DNA of 64,000 nucleotides from Nitrospira sp. (GCA_022842445.1 JALHPO010000001.1:231134-295133), one strand, 5' to 3'; shown: positions 8,392-16,389, counted from the first letter of the stretch. Notes: generated by a model not told the origin, from the sequence alone. Made by a program: numbers and translations.

Positions 8392-9969
8392 CTACAGCAC
8401 GCCGGCCAATCGATTGAGCCCCATCGTCGTGTGCATAAAAAACAGCAGAAACGTTTGGTAGTCCGACGCAAGCACCGGGTGATTGCGCACACCATGATCG
8501 CAATAGATCAACCCCATCGGCCTCGTGCCCACCCGCAATGGCGCCAGAATCGCAGAGACGGGGTTCCAGATCTCGACAAATTCCTGTTTCATGGCGCCCT
8601 CTGTCTGATTTGTGAAGTCCGCCATCAGAAGTGGGTCGAACCGCTTGAGGACGTCTAGAAACAATCGGTGTTCAGTGCTGAGAGAACCCGAGAGAGCCCG
8701 AAGATAGGGGGCCATAGGCGTCGCCCCCAACACGAGTCGGCCGACGAGTTGATCACTATCGTTGAGATTCAACAAGGCCAGTCCAACCCGATCGAATCCT
8801 GCGTCTTTATGCAACGATTGCACGAACGCTCCAAGCAGACCGTTGAAATCATTGGCCTCGCGCAGTGAATCCTGAAAGGTCTGCAACGTTTCGAGGGGGC
8901 GAGCCTGAATGGGAGCCGGAACCGGTGGGGACACTGCGGGAACAGGACGCTGACTCTTCCGGTCATGCGTTGGCTCCACCGGGGCCTTGGTGGGAGGCGA
9001 CGGCTTGCTGTTTTGTTCGGAAAGGGACGGCGCCGCGACCTCGGCCATATCCATAGAAAGTCCCATCGAACGAGCCAGCTGCCGGCCCCGGTCTATGGCT
9101 CCGAGCATCAAGTCCGCAAACCGGTTAGGAGGGAGGCCGCTTCCAATCAGGAGTACCCGCTTGGCTTCCTCGATGACGTGGCGCGAACCGATACCGGTCA
9201 TGGCTTCGACCAACCGGATGGAACCGATGACAATTCCCTGATAAGTCTGCTGTCCACTCTGCCATCGGCCAACCGGGTGATCCCGGACCATGCCAAACAG
9301 TTCTACGAGGTCTTCGGGTAAGTTCCATACCTTCGCTAAGGCCTGAGCGAGTACCATGCGGGGAATGCCGATGATGCGAGTCTCCTCGATCGCACGGTCC
9401 GCCGCTGGTTTCGGCTTGGCATGGATGGCCTGCACTGCCTGGTGGATCTCCGGCGCCTGGTATGCGATGGCGAGATCCCCGATGGAATAGAGTAAGGCGC
9501 CGGTAAACAGCTGCCCCGGTTGGGCGTATTCCATGGATGCCCCCAGTTCTCCGGCAACCGTCGCCGCGATAAGGGACTTTGCAATCAACCCTCTCAGCTG
9601 CTGCTGTCGTTGCGGCCAATGGTTCAGTTGCTCGACCAGATGGGCCGCCGCCACGAGAGATCGTACCGTATCCAACCCTAACCAGCTGACGGCGTGGGGA
9701 ACAGAGGCGATCGTCTGCTGAGGGCTATACGCGATGCTATTGGCAACTTGCAGCACTTTGCACGTGAGCCCATGGTCGCGACTGATGATTTGCGCAAGAC
9801 TGTTCGCATTGGAGTTTGGACCCATCACATTCATGACCTGCTGGCACGTCGACTGTAAGATCGGCAAGCATCGATTGCTTTGATCGAACAAGGGCTTGAG
9901 CTTGTGGTGGAGGCGAGGGCGAATCGACTCAACTAACGCCGATTCCACAGTGGTCGATAATGAAGACAT
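8392..9969 (-). CDS. HDOD domain protein with C-terminal GAF-like domain
   Basis: 525 residues from ATG 9969 (an in-frame ATG at 9987 is possible). Residues about 30-240 form an HDOD domain: LPILQSTCQQVMNVM, SLAQIISRDHGLTCKVLQVANS, then VPHAVSWLGLDTVRSLV. The HD metal residues are absent, as is normal for HDOD. A Pro/Ser-rich linker (about 320-370) leads to a GAF-like module (about 375-525) with DRVGLALLNL and GLIYCDHG. HDOD proteins act as signalling scaffolds, often in c-di-GMP or stress pathways; GAF domains bind small ligands. It is cytoplasmic. The neighbouring di-iron protein suggests a redox or oxygen input. Confidence 0.85.
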   Translation of the reverse strand: MSSLSTTVESALVESIRPRLHHKLKPLFDQSNRCLPILQSTCQQVMNVMGPNSNANSLAQIISRDHGLTCKVLQVANSIAYSPQQTIASVPHAVSWLGLDTVRSLVAAAHLVEQLNHWPQRQQQLRGLIAKSLIAATVAGELGASMEYAQPGQLFTGALLYSIGDLAIAYQAPEIHQAVQAIHAKPKPAADRAIEETRIIGIPRMVLAQALAKVWNLPEDLVELFGMVRDHPVGRWQSGQQTYQGIVIGSIRLVEAMTGIGSRHVIEEAKRVLLIGSGLPPNRFADLMLGAIDRGRQLARSMGLSMDMAEVAAPSLSEQNSKPSPPTKAPVEPTHDRKSQRPVPAVSPPVPAPIQARPLETLQTFQDSLREANDFNGLLGAFVQSLHKDAGFDRVGLALLNLNDSDQLVGRLVLGATPMAPYLRALSGSLSTEHRLFLDVLKRFDPLLMADFTNQTEGAMKQEFVEIWNPVSAILAPLRVGTRPMGLIYCDHGVRNHPVLASDYQTFLLFFMHTTMGLNRLAGVL

Positions 9970-10166
9970 CGAGGCTCCTCTGATCAATAACCGCTACCTC
10001 TATCGGTTACGATCATACGAAGCTTAAGCCGGGCTGCAGTGGACTAACCAAATCTCCGCCGAATTGGGGGAACGTCAGTGGTGACAGAGAGATAATGGCA
10101 GGGTTAGATCGGAAAGTTTTGAGTTGTCGGATATAACTTAACACTCATCACTGAACAGTGCATCAC

Positions 10167-10916
10167 TCATTTATACCCCTCCCCGCTGGTCCCGCCGCCG
10201 AATCCGCCCCAGTTGCCTCCGAATCCACCCTGCCCCGTTCCCCAATACTCGCCCTTCTGAATGCGGCGATAGGGATGGCGAAGATCCGGACGGCTGATCC
10301 ACCAAAAGCACACAATGGCCACAAGAGTGGTGCCGAGCGCGAGCCAGAACCCAATGCCACGGAAATGCGTTTTCGACAGGGTGCCGACGCGGAGTTCTTG
10401 GGACGGCGCAGACAAGACCACCGCTGTTCGATACAGCCCTTCGCCGAAATGGCCGAGTTCAATCGCCGGCTGGAGGTATTGGCTCCCCGCCTCGCGCCTG
10501 ACCTCCGGTGTGATGATCGGCAGCATCTGGCGTCCCAAGGTAATCGCCGCTTGCCGTTCCTCCACTGCGACCAGCACCATCATGCCATGCTCCTGCTGCG
10601 TGGAGCCGATGTGCCATTGTTCATAAAGCGCCGTTGCATACTCATTCGCCGAAGAAAAGGGCTTGATGCTGGGCACCGTCACCACGACCATCTCAACGCC
10701 GGTTTTCCGCTCAAGATCCTGGCAGACCGAACGAATCCGCTCTTTCCACTCGGCATCGACCACCTGGGCATGGTCACTCACATAGCCCATCGGGCCGGGC
10801 AGCTGCGGACGGTTTTTCGGCCGGTCGTAGAACGAAGACTGCCCCGCAGCCGGCCAGGGCAAGACGGCACTCATCAACAGCACAGCAGCCATGTACGCAA
10901 TCCACACCCGCGTCAT
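10167..10916 (-). CDS. TPM-domain (YgcG-like) membrane protein
   Basis: 249 residues. A signal peptide (1-25) precedes a TPM domain (about 40-165): GYVSDHAQVVDAEWKERI, then VEMVVVTVPSI and the YEQWHIG strand-turn typical of the family. A membrane helix at about 187-207 (GFWLALGTTLVAIVCFWW) and a Gly/Trp-rich tail (GGFGGNWGGFGGG) follow. TPM proteins have been linked to photosystem II repair, phosphatase activity or envelope maintenance; the substrate here is unknown. The start overlaps the end of the nucleotidyltransferase-like gene by four bases (ATGA), so they are translationally coupled. Confidence 0.8.
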   Translation of the reverse strand: MTRVWIAYMAAVLLMSAVLPWPAAGQSSFYDRPKNRPQLPGPMGYVSDHAQVVDAEWKERIRSVCQDLERKTGVEMVVVTVPSIKPFSSANEYATALYEQWHIGSTQQEHGMMVLVAVEERQAAITLGRQMLPIITPEVRREAGSQYLQPAIELGHFGEGLYRTAVVLSAPSQELRVGTLSKTHFRGIGFWLALGTTLVAIVCFWWISRPDLRHPYRRIQKGEYWGTGQGGFGGNWGGFGGGTSGEGYK

Positions 10917-11671
10917 CTCTGCCCGACCTGCCGTTCCACCGCATCGACCAATCGCCCGAGACCGTCGAAGTAGCGATCCATGACTCGCGGTATTTCCTTA
11001 TGTCCTGGAGAGATGTGTCCCCGCTTGATCGACAGCGCCTCAGACAGGCCTGTCAGATCAATTGCAAAACAGTCTGCGAGATCTTGCACAAGAGGCTCGC
11101 CGTGGGATAGCACCGGCCTGCCCAACAGTCGTTGCACACCGCGCAGCACCGGCAATACCGCCGTAATCGAGAGGGGCAATAACAACAGCATCGATTCTTC
11201 CGTGGTTTCCCCTTCCACCAACCGCTGCCGCATGCGGACAAGATTCCCCCGCAGCGATTGCAAGACCTCTCCGGCCAGATGACGTGGATCGACCTTGAAC
11301 CCGATAAAGGGGTCCTGTCCCCACAACAGCCGATGACAGTCCTGGATATCCTGATACTCCAATGGAAACACGAGGGCCGAAGCCTGGAGGTCGGCCTTCG
11401 TGAGAAACAACGGCACCACGACTTGATCGTTACTCCATTTCTTATGCACCCCGGTGTAGGCTTTCAAGAGCGCCACGTCGTAGGACCGGAGAAACAGCAG
11501 AATGTTGAGATTTGACCGGCCGGGCAGGAACTCCCCACGGACTGCGCTGCCAAAAAGCAAGATCGCGTCGAGTTGCTCGCCGTAAGCTTGAGCCACGTCC
11601 TTGACGTAGGACCGAAGCAATCGCTGCGTTTCGTCCGGCACCCCATCAATCGTCCACGCCACTGCCGCCAT
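10913..11671 (-). CDS. Nucleotidyltransferase-fold protein, probably catalytically altered
   Basis: From ATG 11671 the protein is 252 residues. Residues 36-55 show the pol-beta-type motif LLFGSAVRGEFLPG followed by RSNLNILL. In active enzymes this reads SDxD; here both metal-binding aspartates are asparagines (SNLN), so nucleotidyl transfer through two metals is doubtful. The rest is helical. The start lies four bases after the stop of the FAD enzyme gene and its end overlaps the TPM gene, giving a three-gene leftward operon. It may have kept a nucleotide- or partner-binding role. The function is unknown. Confidence 0.7.
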   Translation of the reverse strand: MAAVAWTIDGVPDETQRLLRSYVKDVAQAYGEQLDAILLFGSAVRGEFLPGRSNLNILLFLRSYDVALLKAYTGVHKKWSNDQVVVPLFLTKADLQASALVFPLEYQDIQDCHRLLWGQDPFIGFKVDPRHLAGEVLQSLRGNLVRMRQRLVEGETTEESMLLLLPLSITAVLPVLRGVQRLLGRPVLSHGEPLVQDLADCFAIDLTGLSEALSIKRGHISPGHKEIPRVMDRYFDGLGRLVDAVERQVGQR

Positions 11672-11675
11672 CCTG

Positions 11676-12956
11676 TTACCCCGCCCCTGGCGCGGTGCGC
11701 TCCGGCGCATGGGCCGCAGGGTCCGGAAGAAATCCCGCCGCCATCAAACGATCCGCCATACCAAACGGAGGACTGGATCGCAGTCCCGCCGTCGTGGACA
11801 GCACGCGATACCGCAGCCGCTCGTTGCGATCCAGCGTGCGGAATACGCGATTGCGCAGGAACGCAACCATGGGATTCGCGGTGTTCCAAAACAATACTTG
11901 CTCATCCGCCAGACGCTGGAGCATGGTGATCTGAGGCCGGCGCATGTGTTCGAAGCGCTTGAGCCGCTCAGCGGAATAGTCCTGTGATGCCAGGCACTCA
12001 GGCAACAGATCCGCGAGCGTCATCGCATCCACCATCGCCTGCATACGTCCCTGGGACGCATGGGGATTCATCGCATGCGCCGCATCCCCGATGAGCACCG
12101 CGCCGTCGGCAACCCACGTCGGCGTGCGCACACGCCCGGTCGGCATGAAGGCGGTTTGACTCCAATCGGTCAGCGCCCGAAACAGCATTTCGTTGGAGGG
12201 ATCGATCGCGGTCCACGCCTGCTGCAAGGCAGGAAGGCCCTGTGACTTGACCCGGTCGTATGAGCCGGCAGGGATCATGTAGAAGAGGTAGACCTTGTTC
12301 CCCGCGGCGGGAAACATGCCGAGGATCGTCCGCTTCCCGACAAAGTATTTCGCCTCGGTCACCGGTGTCGGCGCATCCACGATCGCGATCAAATACCCCT
12401 GCGGATACAGATACAGATCGGCGGGGATCTGCAGGGCCTGGCGGACTTTTGAAAACGCCCCGTCGGCGCCGACGACCACCTTGGCTTTTATGGTGATCTC
12501 CTCGGTTCCCTTCTTCGCGGTCAGCCCGACAACCCGACCGTTCTCCTTGAGAAGACCGGTAAACGCAGCTCCATACCAGAGGGCCACAGACGGCTGGGTC
12601 TGAATCGCATCGAGGATGGCATGGTGCGCCACATTCGGGAGCGTCACCACAGCCCGATTGTATGGCGCCGGCAGATCTCCATAATCCACCGTGCAGAGCC
12701 GTTCACCGCCGACCTTGCAGAAATGGAACCGGCGCACCGTCCGTGTCGCATCGGCAGGCAGCTTATTTAGCAATCCAAGCTGATCGAGCACCCGTTGGCC
12801 GTTCGGTTGCAGGATCTCGCCACGCAGACCTCGCGGCGGTCCTGGAGCCTGTTCCAGCACAATGGTCTTGATCCCCTTCTGCGCCAGGGCAAGGGCCAGC
12901 ACCGCCCCGCCTCCACCAGCCCCAACCACCGCAATGTCCGTCTCTTCATGCTTCAC
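11676..12956 (-). CDS. FAD-dependent monooxygenase/oxidoreductase (UbiH/PHBH-like)
   Basis: The best start is GTG 12956, six bases from a strong AAGGAG, giving 426 residues. The FAD site is IAVVGAGGGGAVLALALAQ near the N-terminus. A second flavin motif GDAAHAMNPHASQG is at about residue 285, as in the UbiH/PHBH hydroxylase group, and the DG motif VVGADGAFSKVRQAL is in between. It probably hydroxylates or oxidises an aromatic or isoprenoid compound using NAD(P)H and O2; the substrate is unknown. Its ribosome-binding site lies within a heptamer repeat array. It heads an operon with the nucleotidyltransferase-like and TPM genes. Confidence 0.8.
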   Translation of the reverse strand: MKHEETDIAVVGAGGGGAVLALALAQKGIKTIVLEQAPGPPRGLRGEILQPNGQRVLDQLGLLNKLPADATRTVRRFHFCKVGGERLCTVDYGDLPAPYNRAVVTLPNVAHHAILDAIQTQPSVALWYGAAFTGLLKENGRVVGLTAKKGTEEITIKAKVVVGADGAFSKVRQALQIPADLYLYPQGYLIAIVDAPTPVTEAKYFVGKRTILGMFPAAGNKVYLFYMIPAGSYDRVKSQGLPALQQAWTAIDPSNEMLFRALTDWSQTAFMPTGRVRTPTWVADGAVLIGDAAHAMNPHASQGRMQAMVDAMTLADLLPECLASQDYSAERLKRFEHMRRPQITMLQRLADEQVLFWNTANPMVAFLRNRVFRTLDRNERLRYRVLSTTAGLRSSPPFGMADRLMAAGFLPDPAAHAPERTAPGAG

Positions 12957-13076
12957 ATCCGACTCCTTGCGACTTGCCACTTACCCCTTGCCCCTTGCCA
13001 TTCACATCCGACTCCTTGTCCCTTGCGACTTACCACTTGCCACTCACTCCTCACCACTCACCCCTTACCATTCATT
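12951..13076. repeat. Degenerate heptamer tandem array (18 units)
   Basis: From 12951 to 13076 the sequence divides into 18 consecutive seven-base units such as CCTTGCC, ACTTACC, ACTTGCC and ACTCACC (reverse-strand consensus GTRAGGN). A five-unit block (CTTCACA TCCGACT CCTTG..) occurs twice, 49 bases apart. The array covers the spacer between the PLD-like gene and the FAD enzyme and supplies the latter's Shine-Dalgarno site and start codon. Related arrays occur at 17518 and 34496. Confidence 0.75.
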
Positions 13077-13635
13077 TCCATTCTTCGAATCGCTCACGAT
13101 CCTTCCACATCGACAGAAACTTCTCACGGGATTGGACCGCAATCGGATGGTCTCTAATGACATCCAGCCGTTCATCGTTATAGCGATTGCCGCTGGTCGT
13201 ATGATTCATCGACCCACTGGCCGTGATCTCGTCATCGGCCACCACTTGCTTCAGATGCATGAGGCCGTCGTGCCGATTGATCATGATAGGAATCCCGGCT
13301 TCCCGAAGGGCCGACACCGCTCTCCGTTGATTGGGATCACTGAACCGCTCGCGGTCGGTGATGACACGGACATCCACGCCACGCTTTCCGGCATCCAATA
13401 ATGCTTTGACTACAATAGGGGACGTGAGCCCGTACACAGCCACGAAGATGTACCGTGTGGCCTGCTCATAAATCTGAGCGACCTTCCTAAGGGGCTCATC
13501 CTCAGGCGCGTACCAGACCTCTATCGACGTCGCCGAGGCTTCCTGACTCGTGACACTCAGCACGCCGACAAGCAACCAGACCAGTAGCCTTTTAGAAGAT
13601 CCTGGTCGCGCGTTGAACCAGCGAAGTCCCATCAT
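13072..13635 (-). CDS. Phospholipase D-family nuclease-like protein (single HKD)
   Basis: 187 residues with a probable signal peptide (about 1-36, RLLVWLLVGVLSVTSQEASA). The mature part opens EVWYAPED and contains one HKD motif, HLKQVVADD followed by SGSMNHTTSGN (about residues 132-155). A single HKD and this length match Nuc-type endonucleases, which work as dimers, and not the two-HKD phospholipases. It probably acts on nucleic acids or phosphodiesters in the periplasm. The upstream gene ends two bases before its start, so the two are probably co-transcribed. Confidence 0.8.
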   Translation of the reverse strand: MMGLRWFNARPGSSKRLLVWLLVGVLSVTSQEASATSIEVWYAPEDEPLRKVAQIYEQATRYIFVAVYGLTSPIVVKALLDAGKRGVDVRVITDRERFSDPNQRRAVSALREAGIPIMINRHDGLMHLKQVVADDEITASGSMNHTTSGNRYNDERLDVIRDHPIAVQSREKFLSMWKDRERFEEWK

Positions 13636-13637
13636 TC

Positions 13638-14009
13638 CTATTCAAACAGTTCGCGAAAGTTGTCGTCCGATGCCTCCCAAGCCTGCGGCGCATGAGTCAG
13701 GAACCAGCGCCCGAGAAACTGTTTCTGGCCCGGCGTCAACATCTGCTTGATCTGGTGAGACCGTCCTTGGAGGGGCTGAAGGAACCCCACTTGCTTGACC
13801 ACATCCAGAGTGGCGGTGCGGACATAGACATTGGTAAACACCTCGGGCTTATCGTCCTCGCCCTCGCCCTGGATCCAGACAGAGAGAAAACGATCCAGCG
13901 TGAGCCCGGCGCTGTCCATCGCCGGCTCGGTATCATGAAACAGTTCGTTCTCGGACTGCGGCATCGGCGTGTCGTCCGAAGCCCGAAACAGGAAATTCTT
14001 CTTCCACAT
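13638..14009 (-). CDS. Hypothetical protein
   Basis: From ATG 14009 the product is 123 residues (MWKKNFLFRASDD...); an upstream ATG at 14063 would add eighteen residues that look less coding. It is acidic, has no signal peptide, and contains a strand-rich middle (FLSVWIQGEGEDDKPEVFTN, VYVRTATLDVVKQVGF) and a helical end. It precedes the PLD-like gene by two bases. I do not recognise the family. Confidence 0.5.
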   Translation of the reverse strand: MWKKNFLFRASDDTPMPQSENELFHDTEPAMDSAGLTLDRFLSVWIQGEGEDDKPEVFTNVYVRTATLDVVKQVGFLQPLQGRSHQIKQMLTPGQKQFLGRWFLTHAPQAWEASDDNFRELFE

Positions 14010-14220
14010 GGCGCGATCTCCCAAAACCTCGGCATAGTGGCGGCGATGCCGGATTAAAGTCAAGGCTACTGTGCTTGCGTCAAACGTCCAAGCGGAACCA
14101 GACGCTCAATGCTTCCTCCAGTCCATAGGGCGGCGAAGTGAAAATAGGGGAATGGCTAATGTGGAAGGCACCCGGTCGTAGCAGGTGGGATAGCGGCCAG
14201 CCTGACCAAATGGTTGGGCA

Positions 14221-14691
14221 TCATTCGATACGCTTCCGATACTGTGCTCCTGGTATCCACCATTCCTCGAGGACCTGGCATGCGAAGTCTTGATGTGCCG
14301 ATGACTCAGAGAAAGCCTGCAACTCAAGGAATGCCGTCACGACCCTCTCCTGGTCTGGCGTCAGCGATGCCAAGCGAGGCGGCTCTCGGTCGGGCGGGCG
14401 CAGGTTGTTCAGCAATGCGTCGCATACATCTGTGAACCGCCCGAAATGGCGAACGGCGTACTCGATCAAGTGCGGCAAGTAGTGGCGCCAGGACGCGGCA
14501 TCCAGAAATGTGAGCCCGCCTGAATAGCGCTCCAAGTAGGTGTCTGTCATCTCGTCGAGAGCCGGGTCACATGGGGATGGATCCTCGTAGCCATCGAGTG
14601 CGTCACCCCCTCGTAAAGTAATCCTCGGCGAGGACGCAACATCCTTCGCAAATGCAGCATTTGCCATTGCGACAAGGGCTGCTGGATTCAT
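14221..14691 (-). CDS. DUF6714-like protein
   Basis: 156 residues, cytoplasmic. The pattern PCDPALDEMTDTYLERYSGG, then FLDAASWRHYLPHLIEYAVR with a C-terminal helix LTPDQERVVTAFLELQ, resembles the DUF6714 family, in which a W/F-R-Y-L-P-x-Y/L signature follows a conserved D/E pair. The function of that family is unknown; members often sit beside toxin-like or immunity-like genes. It marks the left edge of the repeat-rich patch. Confidence 0.5.
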   Translation of the reverse strand: MNPAALVAMANAAFAKDVASSPRITLRGGDALDGYEDPSPCDPALDEMTDTYLERYSGGLTFLDAASWRHYLPHLIEYAVRHFGRFTDVCDALLNNLRPPDREPPRLASLTPDQERVVTAFLELQAFSESSAHQDFACQVLEEWWIPGAQYRKRIE

Positions 14692-14704
14692 TGTTTCATA
14701 ACGC

Positions 14705-14959
14705 TCATCGTTTGAACTCAGCCGCGTGCGGAGGCCGCACGTCGGAGTACGGGAATGGGGACATTCTGAATTTTTGCGAGCAGATGCTTGAATCTCGCGT
14801 CAAGAAAATCAGAATGTCCCTATTTCTTCGCCCGCTCTCCGCACCCGCCGGCGAAGGAACCTTACAACCAGACGATCTAAAAAACAGCAATTCGACGATG
14901 AGCGCCAAGACGACGATCGCTAGAAGCGGGATGAGCGCATCAGCTTCCATTATGCTCAC
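14705..14959 (-). CDS. Small membrane protein whose tail is read out of a palindromic repeat
   Basis: 84 residues. Residues 1-27 contain one hydrophobic helix (LIPLLAIVVLALIVELLFF). From about residue 44 onward the frame runs through the first palindromic repeat copy (14749-14834), giving RNRDILIFLT and FRMSPFPYS, which is repeat-derived. The original protein was probably shorter and its 3' end was replaced by the repeat. Expression is unproven. Confidence 0.3.
   Translation of the reverse strand: MSIMEADALIPLLAIVVLALIVELLFFRSSGCKVPSPAGAESGRRNRDILIFLTRDSSICSQKFRMSPFPYSDVRPPHAAEFKR
14749..14834. repeat. 85-bp palindromic repeat, copy 1
   Basis: The ends are inverted: GGGGACATTCTGA (14757-14769) against TCAGAATGTCCC (14809-14820), extended by GGGAAT and TATTTC flanks. 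An inner arm GCGAG..CTCGC sits around TTGA/TCAA. Copies 2 and 3 follow within 800 bases with most positions conserved. It looks like a REP/MITE-type non-autonomous element. Confidence 0.8.
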
Positions 14960-14990
14960 CGACTATATTGGTGCGGCGATTCCGAGGGTC

Positions 14991-15074
14991 CGGGAATAGG
15001 GACATTCTAAATTGTTGCGAGCAGTCGCTTGAATCACACGTCAGGAAAATCAGGATGGTCCTATTTCCTCGCCC
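14991..15074. repeat. 85-bp palindromic repeat, copy 2
   Basis: Begins CGGGAATAGGGACATTCT and ends GGTCCTATTTCCTCGCCC. Same layout as copy 1, but the right arm has two substitutions that weaken pairing (GGATGGTCC in place of GAATGTCCC). Inner sequence TTGCGAGCAG...GCTTGAATCA is conserved. It lies just downstream of the antitoxin gene. Confidence 0.8.
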
Positions 15075-15101
15075 ACAATTTTTACGAAACGTAACGCGGC
15101 G

Positions 15102-15425
15102 TCACGCGGCGCGGCGCTTCTTCCCGCGTCCACTTGAACGCGCAGTTAGGCGTGACGACTTTTCGACGAAACGACCAGCCACGAACTTATGCAATACGCT
15201 GGCAATCAGCGTTTGGTAGGGAACGCCTTCCTCTGCGGCACGAGCCTGGATTTCAGAAAGGTCAGGTGTAGACAGCCTGATATTTACACGCTTGTTCTTG
15301 CTGAGGGTCGCACGAGCATACTCGCGATACCGACGCAGAGACGCTTCGGAGGTTACCGTCGATTTAAGCTTGCCAGATTCGAAAGCCGACAGAATTTGCT
15401 TCTCATAGCGATCAAGAGTTTTCAT
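15102..15425 (-). CDS. RHH/CopG-like antitoxin of a BrnT-type toxin, orphaned
   Basis: 107 residues. MKTLDRYEKQILSAFESG begins a helical partner-binding part, and residues 45-90 hold the DNA-binding ribbon-helix-helix: KNKRVNIRLSTPDLSEIQAR then AAEEGVPYQTLIASVLHKFV. The tail is basic (GRGKKRRAA). This architecture is typical of antitoxins paired with BrnT-like RNase toxins, which are encoded immediately upstream with overlapping stop/start. Here the stop of a toxin remnant overlaps the ATG (ATGA at 15425-15422), but only the last ~20 toxin codons survive. The antitoxin may persist as an orphan DNA-binding protein. Confidence 0.75.
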   Translation of the reverse strand: MKTLDRYEKQILSAFESGKLKSTVTSEASLRRYREYARATLSKNKRVNIRLSTPDLSEIQARAAEEGVPYQTLIASVLHKFVAGRFVEKSSRLTARSSGRGKKRRAA

Positions 15426-15490
15426 GGTTCCCCTCTCATTCCATATTCGCGCATTGCTTTACGACTAAGAATAATCGTTTTCAGAAAATG
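15422..15490 (-). pseudogene. C-terminal stub of a BrnT-family toxin
   Basis: Directly upstream of the antitoxin and overlapping it by four bases, the frame reads FLKTIILSRKAMREYGMRG then EP and stop. The LKTIIxSRKA segment matches the closing strand and helix of BrnT-like toxins. The frame stops being toxin-like where repeat copy 3 begins (15491), so repeat insertion or a deletion beside it removed the rest of the toxin. Confidence 0.55.
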
Positions 15491-15577
15491 GTACGGGAAT
15501 GGGGACATTCTGAATTGTTGCGAGCAGCCGCTTGAATCACGGATCAAGAAAATCAGAGTGTCCCTATTTCTTAGCCC
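15491..15577. repeat. 85-bp palindromic repeat, copy 3
   Basis: GTACGGGAATGGGGACATTC at its left end and GTGTCCCTATTTCTTAGCCC at its right end; the core is the same as in copies 1 and 2. It abuts the toxin stub on one side and the DUF5615 pseudogene region on the other. Copies 1 and 3 share the leading GTAC. Confidence 0.8.
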
Positions 15578-15609
15578 TCAAAGTAAGGAGTTTACCCTCG
15601 TTGTTTCTC

Positions 15610-15941
15610 TTAGTCGAGGATCAGGAACGCACTCTCTGGATCAGAACAGAAGGCGCCTACATCATTAGCACGACGGCGGAGCAATGTTCCGATCTTGGCT
15701 GTCGAAGCATTGCCTACTGAACCCAAATCACCTTGGGCGGGTGACCGAAGAGAAAACTACGTTGATGAAAATCAGCGTCCTTCGTCACAATGGCAAAACC
15801 CTGCTGCACGGCATATTGCCAGACGACTACATCAGTCGCCTCTTCCAACCCGACTTCGCGGACGTGCCGGGAGTCAGGAAATTCCTTCTGCAGGGCTTGA
15901 ACAAGACGATGGGAAAGATTCTGATCGAAAAGCAGCTTCAC
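15610..15941 (-). pseudogene. DUF5615 PIN-like (Mut7-C) toxin candidate, frameshifted
   Basis: The open frame 15714-15941 gives 75 residues: MKLLFDQNLSHRLVQAL, then VTKDADFHQRSFLFG and PPKVIWVQ and stop. This is the DUF5615 family, with the PIN-like acidic residues D6 and the KDxDF pair, but the family is about 110 residues. Shifting one base after VQ restores the missing tail: GNASTAKIGTLLRRRANDV then GAFCSDPESAFLILD and a stop at 15610. A single lost base near 15718-15721 therefore truncates it. The start overlaps the DUF433 partner (ATGA). Confidence 0.75.
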
Positions 15942-16165
15942 GACGGGGGAATCGACACCAGCTTCCGTTCCCGGTCAGCCGCAAAAGCCAGGCAGGCGCG
16001 GATGTCTTCGCGTGTCAGGTCGGGGAAGTCTTTGAGAATGTCCTCTTCGCTCATACCGGAGGCAAGGTACTCCAATACATCGTACACGGTCATGCGGAGA
16101 CCGCGGATGCAGGGCTTGCCGCCACGCTTCTCGGGATCGATAGTAATGCGGTTCTTCCAATCCAT
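15938..16165 (-). CDS. DUF433 antitoxin-like protein
   Basis: 75 residues from ATG 16165: MDWKNRITIDPEKRGGKPCI, then RGLRMTVYDVLEYLASGMSE and DILKDFPDLTREDIRACLAF. This is the DUF433 helix-turn-helix family, regularly paired with DUF5615 as a predicted toxin-antitoxin module. Upstream in-frame codons to 16327 are open but not family-like. Its stop overlaps the toxin start by four bases, so translation is coupled. With the toxin frameshifted, the module is probably inactive, unless the shift is an assembly error. Confidence 0.8.
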   Translation of the reverse strand: MDWKNRITIDPEKRGGKPCIRGLRMTVYDVLEYLASGMSEEDILKDFPDLTREDIRACLAFAADRERKLVSIPPS

Positions 16166-16320
16166 ATGGTGCAGGGTAGCTTGGGAACCCGCAAAGATCA
16201 AGGCTGCCATCGGAAGTCGGCACGCGTCTCTACTTTCCCCCGTGACAGGATCTGCCCCTGCGTGCCGGGCGGAATGAATCCAATCTTCAGTCCATGGCTC
16301 TAACCCCACACATGCTCGCC

Positions 16321-16350
16321 TTGACAAGCAGAGTACGCGTTTGCTAGCTT
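16321..16350 (+). promoter_or_regulatory. Candidate promoter of the sulfur-transfer operon
   Basis: A consensus TTGACA (16321-16326) is followed after 18 bases by TAGCTT (16345-16350), itself preceded by TG (extended -10). A second TTGACA starts at 16349. The thiS-like ATG lies 39 bases downstream. The -10 is weak, so this is tentative. Confidence 0.3.
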
Positions 16351-16389
16351 GACAAAATCCCTAATCTCTATGCCAACTTGGGAGCATTC

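Noticed and set aside
14749..15577. Integron attC sites
   Set aside because: The palindromes lack the attC core GTTRRRY/RYYYAAC ends, and no integrase is visible.
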